Positions 30,614 through 39,631 of a stretch of DNA of 64,000 nt are shown here, one piece after another. The stretch is from Tritrichomonas musculus. Lineage: Eukaryota; Parabasalia; Tritrichomonadida; Tritrichomonadidae. The translations under genes were made by a program, and so were the position numbers. The notes beneath the pieces were generated by a model. That model did not search any database, was not told the DNA's origin, and worked only from the letters and a program-made list of their open reading frames with translations. The stretch covers positions 5,146,001-5,210,000 of the forward strand of contig JAPFFF010000009.1 in assembly GCA_039105265.1 (NCBI GenBank), written 5' to 3'. Positions within the stretch are counted from its first letter, which is position 1; each line of letters begins with the position of its first letter.

Positions 30614-32101
30614 ATGAGATATTCACCAGCTTCAGTTAGGACTCCAGATGAATTCAAAAAAATGAATGCTCAATCGACAGAATATCATTCTCTAATGTGG
30701 TCATTTGTTTTCTATATCAACATCGCATTAACTTTCTTAGTATTTTATTATGTAGTTAATCAGACAGTAGGCTTTAAGTTAGGTCTCCAAATGATTTCTA
30801 AGGACTTTAGTGATTTAACCGAATTCAAAAATGAATATCCAGAATTTAATAATAGCGAATTTTATATCACACTCAAAAATGTTAAACAATCATTAAAAAT
30901 AGCTATTGGCGCGACTCTTATTTCAAACCTCTTACATTTAATTTATTTGATTGTTTTTCCATCATTTTACATTCAACTCCATTTAATTACAACCCTTATT
31001 TTAAGTTTTGTTCCAGCAATACTTTTATTTTTACCACAAACATCATCATTTGTACAAGGAAATTATAGCATTTGGGGCATCATAGGTGCTCTTTTTTCTG
31101 TTGGTTTAGGAATATTTTCCTATACATATAGGAAGAAATATGTTAAAACATCAGCATCAATATTGAAAACATCAGCACAACTTTTGAAAAAGCATCCATC
31201 ATTACTTCTTGTTCAGATAATTCAATCATTTTTGCTCCTTGTTTTAAATATAATGTTTACTCTTTCGGCTACAGTTATTAGATCATTTCCAGATGCTAAT
31301 TTCAACCCATTAATTTATGTTTATGGCGTCTTTACTTATTATTGGATTATTATGACAATTTATTATACATGTTACATGATTACAGCTGGTGTCATTGGCT
31401 ATGAATTTTATCTTGGAGATTCTCAATCAAAGCCCAAAAACCTCGTACTCTTCTCTTTCAAAAGGGCAATGACCCAACAATTCGGTTGTGCTGTTTTAGC
31501 AGGATTTATATTAGCTATCATTCAAACATTGAAATTCCTCTTAGAATTTTTGAGTCCTGAAAATCGCAGGGATCGAAAGAAGAAGAAGAAGAATTCAGAC
31601 GAAGATGAAGACGAAAAAGAAAACTTTACAACTAAGATTCTTTTGAATATTCTTTATTATACCTTAAGTTGCATTCTTTCGCTAGCTGAATCTTTCTTTA
31701 GCTTTATGTCCCGCCAAGCATTGATCTATTGCGCCATTTTTGGATGCTCCTATAAAGAAGGATGCAACAAGTTTCATAGCAAAGGCATAATGGATAGAAT
31801 TAATAAGCTTCAACATGAGTCTATAATATCAGGGGCTCTTGGAACAAATTATTTACTCTTCATGATTATTACTGGAGCATTTGTTTCATTTACTCAATCA
31901 AAACTTAGCTCTGATTCATCATTAGTTTTCCTCTCAGTCTTTTTGACCGAAATTTTAATGTTAACTTTCTTCACATTCGTAAATTCTCTAATAACGACTT
32001 CATCGGATACTCTATTTTTATGTTTCTTGGAAAATCCAAGTGCTTTGAACAATAAGTACAATGACATATATCAGAACTTACAAAAAGTCAAATATGAGTA
32101 A
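30614..32101 (+). CDS. Choline transporter-like protein (SLC44/CTL/Pns1 family)
   Basis: 495 residues with about ten hydrophobic segments: the first near 28-48, a pair near 95-140, then 152-170, 200-222, 232-262, 292-312, and a C-terminal group near 350-470. The block YRKKYVKTSASILKTSAQLLKKHPSLLLVQI after the first membrane cluster is the typical conserved CTL loop, and the FSFMSRQALIYCAIFGCSY region matches the conserved C-terminal half. A strongly charged loop of KKKKK and DEDED lies near residues 316-337. The family carries choline or related amines at the plasma membrane or on organelles. It is slightly shorter than animal CTLs because the large extracellular loop is small. The substrate is not shown by the sequence. 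Confidence 0.8.
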   Translation: MRYSPASVRTPDEFKKMNAQSTEYHSLMWSFVFYINIALTFLVFYYVVNQTVGFKLGLQMISKDFSDLTEFKNEYPEFNNSEFYITLKNVKQSLKIAIGATLISNLLHLIYLIVFPSFYIQLHLITTLILSFVPAILLFLPQTSSFVQGNYSIWGIIGALFSVGLGIFSYTYRKKYVKTSASILKTSAQLLKKHPSLLLVQIIQSFLLLVLNIMFTLSATVIRSFPDANFNPLIYVYGVFTYYWIIMTIYYTCYMITAGVIGYEFYLGDSQSKPKNLVLFSFKRAMTQQFGCAVLAGFILAIIQTLKFLLEFLSPENRRDRKKKKKNSDEDEDEKENFTTKILLNILYYTLSCILSLAESFFSFMSRQALIYCAIFGCSYKEGCNKFHSKGIMDRINKLQHESIISGALGTNYLLFMIITGAFVSFTQSKLSSDSSLVFLSVFLTEILMLTFFTFVNSLITTSSDTLFLCFLENPSALNNKYNDIYQNLQKVKYE

Positions 32102-32190
32102 AAATTAATGTTCTTGTTAAATTAGAGTGGATCATCTTGTGACTAAAAGTCGATTTGTTGTCAAAAATAAATTTATTTATTTAATTTTTC

Positions 32191-32192
<2 letters not shown>

Positions 32193-32221
<29 letters not shown>
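32193..32221 (+). repeat. Poly-T run
   Basis: 29 consecutive T between the transporter stop and the next gene. Confidence 0.9.
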
Positions 32222-32288
32222 CAACATCAAGTTAGTCAATCGAAATTTTATATGAATGCGGAGAGACCGTTTATTACCAGAATTTTAA

Positions 32289-32687
32289 ATGATACTTATA
32301 TTTTTGACTCTTGCTTCTTCAATTCTCCCAAATCAAGAAAACAATCAATTTGCAAATATCCTAAGTACACCGGGGATTTTACCCAAAGTAATCCGGAATA
32401 AATTAAATAATTTTATATCAAAATTTACAATTAAGTTAGTACCAAAAAAATATTCTAATTTAATTATAAACACAAAATCTTCATCGAATATTAGACCAAA
32501 CTATAGAAATAAAGATTCTCATTTACAGTTATCAAAGTTAGATCCGAACCGTGGAGATACAGATTTTGTATTTTACAGCACAATACTAATTTTAAGTTTG
32601 GCTATAGTGTTTCTTCTCTTTGTACTTGTTAAACAAATGTCTAATAGAGACAATAAAAACTGTCCAAAAAATGATACAAAAAATTGA
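32289..32687 (+). CDS. Small single-pass membrane protein, hypothetical
   Basis: 132 residues. The N-terminus MILIFLTLASSILPNQ is a short signal peptide with possible cleavage near residue 14-16. A polar, Asn/Lys-rich ectodomain of about 75 residues follows, then a membrane span near 94-114 (FYSTILILSLAIVFLLFVLV) and a 17-residue basic tail ending NDTKN. This is a type I topology. No family recognised. It lies 187 bp after the transporter gene on the same strand; no functional link can be claimed. Confidence 0.6.
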   Translation: MILIFLTLASSILPNQENNQFANILSTPGILPKVIRNKLNNFISKFTIKLVPKKYSNLIINTKSSSNIRPNYRNKDSHLQLSKLDPNRGDTDFVFYSTILILSLAIVFLLFVLVKQMSNRDNKNCPKNDTKN

Positions 32688-33127
32688 TATCAATGAAACA
32701 ATTAAAAATTAAATGTATAAAATAATTATTACAAATTATAATCGATTAACTAATCCCAAGAAATCTAATTTGTTAGAATATTGATTTGCCAATATGTTTC
32801 TTTCAACTAAATACTTTTTACTTTTTATAATTTTAACGAAAAACTCCGCTATTGGCTACTAAAAAAGATTGTATGTATGTTTTCCACAAAGATTTTATTA
32901 TACATCATTTTCAATTTTCTTGGTACCTCAAGTTTCAAGAGAGGTAATGATTATTAAATGTTTTCATAAAAAATACAATTACCAACTTACCAATTTTAAT
33001 TTTTCCATATTATTGCACTAAAGAAACAAAAAGAATAGAGATAAAAAAACCGTTTTGAGAGTTTCAATTGTAAAATGTTTATATCATGCAGCGGTTGTAA
33101 AATAAAATTAACAACATTTAAAAGATT

Positions 33128-33766
33128 ATGTCAGGAGCAACAATTCGAGTTATTTTTGTTGGAAACACAAATGTTGGTAAAACAGCTCTTAACACAAGAT
33201 ATCTTCAAAACGACTTTAATCCAGAAGGCGCTCCAACAATTTCACCTGCATCATCAAGTGTTACCGCAAAAACTACCACTGGTAAGGAAGTTACTCTTCA
33301 GCTTTGGGATACAGCTGGTCAAGAACGCTTTCAATCTTTGAGTCAAGTTTTTTATAGAGAAGCTAATGTTGCAATTATTTGCGTTGATGGCTCTGATCCA
33401 GATTCTTTCAATTCTGTTAGAGTCTGGGCATCACGCGTTCGTGAATTTGAGCCAAATTGTAAATTTGTATTAGCAGTTACAAAAATTGACCTTGTTGAAG
33501 ACAGAACTTCAATTGTTCAATTGGCAACTCAAACAGCAGCAGAAGAAGAAATGCCCGAAGGCAATGTTTTCTATACATCATCTAAAACAGGTGAATGCGT
33601 TCAAGAGTTATTTGCATATGTTGCTACACTCGGAGATAAAAAAGTTGGGAAGGTTGAAACAGAAAACAGCAACAATAACTCACAAAGCCAAAAACCAGCA
33701 AGCCCCCCAGCTCAAAGCGTTTCTTTAACTGAAGGATCGCAAAAGAAAAAGAAAGGCTGTTGCTAA
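33128..33766 (+). CDS. Rab-type small GTPase
   Basis: 212 residues. P-loop GNTNVGKT (12-19), Thr37 in switch I, WDTAGQE (60-66), TKID (118-121) in place of the usual NKxD, TSSKTGE for the G5 loop, and a C-terminal KKKKGCC for double geranylgeranylation. Rabs direct vesicle traffic from specific membranes. Residues between the P-loop and switch II are diverged (PEGAPTISPASSS), so no mammalian Rab subfamily is assigned; trichomonads have very many Rabs. The Asn-to-Thr change in G4 may weaken guanine specificity but occurs in some natural GTPases. An out-of-frame ATG at 33075 upstream suggests transcription starts below it. The stop overlaps TAAA, as in the Trichomonas vaginalis polyadenylation signal. 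Confidence 0.92.
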   Translation: MSGATIRVIFVGNTNVGKTALNTRYLQNDFNPEGAPTISPASSSVTAKTTTGKEVTLQLWDTAGQERFQSLSQVFYREANVAIICVDGSDPDSFNSVRVWASRVREFEPNCKFVLAVTKIDLVEDRTSIVQLATQTAAEEEMPEGNVFYTSSKTGECVQELFAYVATLGDKKVGKVETENSNNNSQSQKPASPPAQSVSLTEGSQKKKKGCC

Positions 33767-35445
33767 ATTATTTTTTTTTTGATTTTTTTTAAATAAACTA
33801 TTATTAAAACACATTTTTTATTTTTACCATTTGGTGTTGAAACATAATAATAAACATTCACCTTAAATTCTTAAATAATTTTGAAAAAAATGTAAATATA
33901 GTACAATTGTAAGATTGTGCAAAAACGTAAGATTGGAAATCAGAACACTTCACTTTTTAAAATTTTACTATTTATAAAATTGAATTGAAAATGATCGTTT
34001 TTATTTTAATTTATAAATTTCTCAACAATCGAACATTTTTCATTGTTCATATGTAGAATATATTATTTTTATATGCTTTTCTATTCATATAGGTGTAATA
34101 TTAATATTTTTAACAAAATAAGCAATAAGTATCAGATATTGAAAGAAAGAGTTATGAAGCTAAAAATTAATAATCATGATCGTTACATAAATAACATTAA
34201 TATTATTTAAGAAAAATAAGTTACCAATAGTAATATCGCAATTTTTTTTGAAAACATTTATTCTTTCATAGGCAAAAAAATTGAATTAAAACTCATTTGT
34301 TTCTAATTAATTTTATTACTATATATAAGATAACAATTTGCTTAATCTATTGCACAAATCAAAATCAAGAATTTCAATTTGTAGTGATAATATCAAACAA
34401 AAGAAAATTTTGGCGCCAATTTTTTTTCCCCAAAAAAAACTAGAAATAAACCAATATCTGTTTTTTCAATTAACAAATTTTGTAGAACAATCATCATTGA
34501 AGTAGTATTATTGCTCAATAACGATTATTGCTCTTTTTTTTAAAAAAATTAATCATTTCTTCCAATCAAAGTATTTTGTTATAAATGGCTAAAAAAGTGG
34601 ATTCATGCTGTTTTCATTATTTATTAAAACCATTAATTCTGTTTTCTTGATTAACACTTTACTTTTTGAAGAAAAAATCAGTATAATGCAATATTAAACA
34701 TAAAGCAATGGTTTTACTTCTCTTAATAAAATTCTATAAGATCAAAAACAGAAAGCATGAAATTAAAATCTACATTGTTTTGATGATTAAATAATATTAT
34801 CGATTCATTTACTTATCTCTTTAATAATTGAAAAATATTAGGTGTGGAAATTTATCCTTAATGAATAAAGAAACAATTAATTGTATTATTACAATATGAA
34901 ACATTGAGTAGAGCTAAATCAGATTTAAAACAATTTTTTTGATATGTTTAAACTATAAATATTCTTCTATAATTTTTTTCAATCAAAGAAGATTAATTAA
35001 ATTTATTAACTTTTTAATTTTGCATTAATTAAGTATTATTATTTATACATTTTTATTATTAATAATACATTTTTATTATTAATAATACATTTTTATTATT
35101 TTTCAAAATATATAATCAAATTAGTTAAAAACAACTTGATTTTTTTTTTGGTAATAAAGAAAGAGAACGCGGACTATTGAGTGTTTAAAACAAAGAAATA
35201 CATGTAATTGATTTTGACATTTAAAAAACCCAAGAGAATGATGAATGAATGAAAGATATGAATTTCAAAGAATATAAAATTTGAAGATTCTTTGAAAAAT
35301 ATCTCTAATATAATGAGGATATAACCATTTTATAATTTTAAATCCATTTCTAACCAGCATAAAAAATCTCTCGAGACGTATTAAAAGGTCATCTTTAATA
35401 AATGGAACTACATATTTAAAATCAAATGTTAATTAATAACAGCCA
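33767..35445. other. Intergenic, nothing recognised except a short tandem repeat
   Basis: AT-rich. At 35047-35100 there are nearly three copies of a 20-bp unit ACATTTTTATTATTAATAAT. No gene, RNA or transposon ends seen. Confidence 0.5.
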
Positions 35446-36591
35446 ATGAATAAAGATATTATTCTTTTTTTACCAAGATATTTTCAATTTATTCAGAATT
35501 TAAAAATTTGCATGAATAAAGATGAAGAGAATGAGCAAATAAATTTTAAAATAGAGCCCCCTTTAAAACAAGCCGTTCATCGTACGCCATTCACTGTTCA
35601 ATCTCAAGAAGCTTTGTATTTTGGAATTTTAAGTTGCGTCCCAATTAACATGCTCCAACTTATTCCACCTCTTCAAAATTATTCACTCCATGAAATTGAA
35701 TACTATTTACTTGAATTCATGCAAAATCCTCCTGTTGTTCAGCTTGATTCGATTTTTCAAAATTTTCCCGCAATTCCTTTTGATATAGATGAAGACTTTG
35801 CGATTGCTACAATGATCCGTTCGAATACAGGACCATTTTCATTTGATTTTATAACAAAATTCTTATTTCTATTTAAACCAATCCGAACTATTAAACAGAT
35901 TAATGAAAGATACGAACAATTAAAAAATCTTCCATCTGAGGAACTTGAAAAAATATACCACCAATTTGCAGAAAAAACTTATAAAGAATATCTTTCTTAT
36001 CAATCAATAAGAAAAGACAAATCACGTTTTATGCAATCAGGACTTATTTTCGATATATGCACTCTTTCAAGGGAAATAGCACCAGAAATCATTATAACAC
36101 ATGAAATTGATTCAGAAATAGACCGTTTAGGTACTCATCGAAAACTTTTTTTGAAAAATCATTTTTCATTAAATGATTTAGCTATTTTACGCACCGAACA
36201 ATTTGAATTTTTTATGAAACAGACTTCTATAATTATTGGAAGAAATACAGATACAAATATAGTTGACGTAGATTTAAATTATTTTATTCAACCAGGATGT
36301 AAACATATCTCAAAAAAACAAGCTATTCTTTTCTTTCAAAATTACAATGATGAATACTATTTTTTTATTGAAAATATTGGTAAAAGATGCTTTAGAGTTA
36401 ATGGGGCCCTAGTTCCAAAAGGGAAAATTTGCATACTACAATCAGGATCAATAATTGATTTTTCAGATATTTTAATTATGTTTGTTTCAAATGAAGATCT
36501 TATCGAAAAAATTAAACAAAACATTAGGCACCATGAAATGGCAAAGCCTTTTATAAAAAAAAGGAAAAAGAGGGAGTTGCAAAACAAATAA
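35446..36591 (+). CDS. MCRS1-like FHA-domain protein
   Basis: 381 residues from the first ATG; an alternative start at Met23 (35512) begins MNKDEENEQ and may be the true one. The N-terminal half (about 45-110) has a block LYFGILSCVPINMLQLIPPL that fits the MCRS1 N-terminal region. Residues about 255-350 are an FHA domain of the microspherule-protein type: IIIGRNTDTNIVDVDL, the KHISKKQA core (Ser and Lys of the phosphothreonine pocket), YFFIENIGKRCFRVNG, then SIIDFSDILIMFVSNEDLIE, which matches the typical MCRS1 C-terminus. MCRS1 is a subunit of INO80 and NSL chromatin complexes and is nuclear. The tail KKRKKREL is a likely nuclear signal. Other FHA proteins are a less likely alternative. Confidence 0.7.
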   Translation: MNKDIILFLPRYFQFIQNLKICMNKDEENEQINFKIEPPLKQAVHRTPFTVQSQEALYFGILSCVPINMLQLIPPLQNYSLHEIEYYLLEFMQNPPVVQLDSIFQNFPAIPFDIDEDFAIATMIRSNTGPFSFDFITKFLFLFKPIRTIKQINERYEQLKNLPSEELEKIYHQFAEKTYKEYLSYQSIRKDKSRFMQSGLIFDICTLSREIAPEIIITHEIDSEIDRLGTHRKLFLKNHFSLNDLAILRTEQFEFFMKQTSIIIGRNTDTNIVDVDLNYFIQPGCKHISKKQAILFFQNYNDEYYFFIENIGKRCFRVNGALVPKGKICILQSGSIIDFSDILIMFVSNEDLIEKIKQNIRHHEMAKPFIKKRKKRELQNK

Positions 36592-36989
36592 TGAATATTA
36601 TCAAAAGATTCATATATAGAAAAACATTTTTTGGTCAAAATAATATGTCATTTATTTGCCCAAATATTTTAATCTCTTTTATTGCAAACTATCGTCTTAA
36701 TTACTCTACAATATATTGAAGTTATTTTTTATATTACGCTTAATTTTTTTATTTTTTTTTCTCCAAATCAAAAGAACAAATAAAGTCAGATTTCTTTTCC
36801 CAGTTCTTTTTATTAAGCCAAAAATAATTAAAAGTGATCATCAAAAAACACATATTTGATAAAACAAATGTTTTTTTTTTTTTTTTTTTTTTTCTTCATG
36901 CTTTAACGTGGCACTTTTAAAAACATATTTATTATTTAGAAAGTTATACGCATATATTTTAAAAGCGAGTTCAGTTGAAGATATAATTT
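36592..36989. other. Intergenic with poly-T run
   Basis: A run of about 23 T at 36871-36893. Nothing else seen between the convergent genes. Confidence 0.5.
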
Positions 36990-37478
36990 CTATTTATTAT
37001 TATTATTATTATTATTAGGATTAGGAGCCAAATATGATCTTTTAAAACCAAATTTGGTTTGAAAACGAAAATCAATCTGAATCTGATAAATTGAGAAGAA
37101 ACTAATAAATGTGGATCTTATTTTCTTTAGATCAGACTTTTGGAATTTATCATCAAGTAATGCTATACCAAAATAGATAACTTCACATTCTTGAGCTAAA
37201 TCTGCCATATGAGATAAAAAAGACTGATAATTGATTTTACAAAAATATTCTGTATTTGTTATGTCTAACCATTTTTCTATGGCATCATAATGGGTAAAAA
37301 ATTTATTTGAATGCTCTTGCTTCAATGATTCCTTAATTATTGTTTTGTTGAGCATATTGTAATATACGTCTTTAATTTTTAGATTACCCAACTGCTCCCT
37401 TGCAAATGATCTTTTCTGCTGAAATTTACTTGAAAGTAATGAATCAATACTTAATAGTGTCATACAATATATGTGCAT
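36990..37478 (-). CDS. Hypothetical protein with poly-Asn tail
   Basis: 162 residues, or 157 from Met6 (MTLLSIDSLL), which is the more natural start. Mostly helical with mixed charge; KWLDITNTEYFCKINYQSFL and FISFFSIYQIQIDF are the most ordered-looking parts. The tail PNPNNNNNNNK is encoded by an ATT microsatellite at about 36997-37016. No family recognised. It is flanked on its 5' side by transposon copy 2, 150 bp upstream. Confidence 0.45.
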   Translation of the reverse strand: MHIYCMTLLSIDSLLSSKFQQKRSFAREQLGNLKIKDVYYNMLNKTIIKESLKQEHSNKFFTHYDAIEKWLDITNTEYFCKINYQSFLSHMADLAQECEVIYFGIALLDDKFQKSDLKKIRSTFISFFSIYQIQIDFRFQTKFGFKRSYLAPNPNNNNNNNK

Positions 37479-37628
37479 AGGACATGTGATCTAAAAAACT
37501 ATGTGATTCTCATTGACTTGGAAACCATAATATTCTATAAATGATGACTGATTTAAATGATTAAAGCATATTCTTTTACGAATTAATAAAAATTTTATAC
37601 TATTACTAATATATGGAATATGAAAAAT

Positions 37629-38539
37629 AAAAGGGTTCAATGTATGGCGGTTATCAAATTCTAAAATTATAAAATATTAATAATAAATAATATTGGCATT
37701 ATCAATAACATGATGCAATTTTAAATATGAAGCCGATTCTATTAGCCAAAATAGAGATATTTCACAAAAAAAAAAAAAATAAAAACAGAAAAAGTTTAAC
37801 ATTTGAAAGAGATTTAGGGAATTTGTAAATATCCAAATATATAAATATTTTGTAACATTCATGTCATATATTCTTTTTTTATAATTTTATTTACATCTTT
37901 TAAATTAATTAAAAATTAATTAATTGAATATCATGTAAGATAAATTTATTTATGAAAAATAAAATTGAATTAATACGTTATTATAATTAATTCTCAATTG
38001 TGATATACTAATAAACTGAGCAAAAATGTTAATTAGTATTTTACAATAATATAAATATAATTTATATTGTATAAAATAAATATATTATCATTTATATGAT
38101 GATATAACTAATATATTATCCAATAAATAAGTATTTGTTAAAAAATATAATATATTTTCAAAATTCTGAAATTATCAAAATAATTTTTTCAAAAACTAGC
38201 ATTTTATTCAATTATTAATTCAAAATTTATATATAAAAAACAAAAATTTCTTGAATATCAATAATATAATTTGTTCAAAATATTTATTATATTTCAAGAT
38301 ACAAATAAATAATGTAAATAATAAATCATTTAAAAAATAGCCTCAAATATCATAATAAAAACACTTATTTTAATGATTTATGGAATAAATAACATATTTT
38401 TTGATTTTTAAGATATATAAAATGAATATAGATTTTATCTAATATTGATTTAAAAATTTATTAAATAGAAAGAATATTTAATTTTTAAGATATTATTTTT
38501 TTTTAATCCAAAAAAATTTGAGAGAGTAGACCTTTTTTT
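37629..38539 (-). mobile_element. Non-autonomous DNA transposon, copy 2 (911 bp)
   Basis: Inverted copy of 12615-13566, bounded by a perfect 7-bp duplication GAAAAAT at 37622-37628 and 38540-38546. Ends AAAAGGGTTC (left) and GACCTTTTTTT (right). It encodes nothing recognisable; frames inside it are chance. It ends only 46 bp before the ATG of the BET-like gene, so it may have altered that promoter. Confidence 0.92.
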
Positions 38540-38585
38540 GAAAAATTTTTAATTTCATTTTTAAACGTCCAAAATTTTTACACGA

Positions 38586-39260
38586 ATGAATGAAACTTTA
38601 AAAAAACTCTCAATTCAAATGCTTACAGAACTTTATCAACATCCAATTTCAAACCAATTTGATGACATTGAGACAAATGATGTAAAAAGCGCACTAAAAA
38701 GTCAAATACCTTTGAAACAGATATTAAATAATCTTCAAGATAACCAATATCAAACTCCACGACAACTAATTGATGAGATTGACAAGCTTATAACTAATTA
38801 TGAAAAATCTTCAAATAGTCCTGAATATTATTTTTATAAAATAATGGCATTTGAATTTCGTCGTATTTTTCAAAAGCTTTCAGAAAAATACTTTCCATCG
38901 GTTGATTCATGGTGCAACTTGGTTTCAGCAAAGAGACAAAAAATTGGCGACTTATTGAAAAGGCAAACAATTAAACATGGAGGAGACGAAAATCTGATAG
39001 AATATAAATACGGTAATGCTTCAGAAAAGTTATTAAAAGAAAAAGATATGAACTCAATCATTCAAGCTACTTCTCAAATAACTGACCAAACTGATATGAG
39101 CGGATTAATCGATATCATATATGAAAAACAACCAAATTTAATATCAAAGTCAAAAATAATTTCAATAGATTTAACTCGTCTTCTTCCTGAGACAGCTGAA
39201 GCTGTGTTTTCTTATCTCAGAGAATTATTCAAAAGGAAAAATCTCCCATTTCCTGAATGA
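38586..39260 (+). CDS. BET-like protein: degenerate bromodomain plus NET domain
   Basis: 224 residues. Residues about 5-95 follow a bromodomain outline (MLTELYQHPISNQFDDIET, a short ZA-like loop, PLKQILNNLQDNQYQTPRQLIDEIDKLITNYE), but the usual acetyl-lysine Asn and tyrosines are not evident. Residues about 165-224 match an extra-terminal (NET) domain: MSGLIDIIYEKQPNLI, KIISIDLTRLLPETAEAVFS, YLRELFKRK. In BET proteins the NET domain recruits chromatin partners to acetylated histones, so a nuclear role in transcription is likely. The protein is short for a BET member. The ATG follows AAACGTC by about 20 bp. The NET call is more secure than the bromodomain call. Confidence 0.65.
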   Translation: MNETLKKLSIQMLTELYQHPISNQFDDIETNDVKSALKSQIPLKQILNNLQDNQYQTPRQLIDEIDKLITNYEKSSNSPEYYFYKIMAFEFRRIFQKLSEKYFPSVDSWCNLVSAKRQKIGDLLKRQTIKHGGDENLIEYKYGNASEKLLKEKDMNSIIQATSQITDQTDMSGLIDIIYEKQPNLISKSKIISIDLTRLLPETAEAVFSYLRELFKRKNLPFPE

Positions 39261-39631
39261 AGAAATTTGTTTTTATTTTACAAACGCTTTAAAGTGCTTT
39301 ATAGAAATAACTTAAAAAGGAATTACTATTTGTTCAAATAATTGACATTTTAAGAAAGGTTTTATTTCAAAAAATTTTGATATAGCCTTTATCTGGACAT
39401 ACTTTGTGCGACCATTAGAACATTTTTTGTAAATTCTTAATCCTTTTTGTGGCATTTAATAATTCTATCATATTGTTAAATTGTATTCAAACTGCTCTAT
39501 CTTTACAGCATTACAATTGAAAATAATAATAACAATAATAAAAATTAAATAAAGTATAAAATAAAATCTAAAAAATATTTATATTAAAAATTTAAAACAA
39601 GATATAAATTAATATTAATTTGTGATTCATA
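39261..39631. other. Intergenic between convergent genes
   Basis: AT-rich, no feature seen. Confidence 0.5.

Noticed and set aside
37677-37862. A 61-codon minus-strand frame
   Set aside because: It lies wholly inside transposon copy 2, and the matching segment of copy 1 gives no conserved protein.
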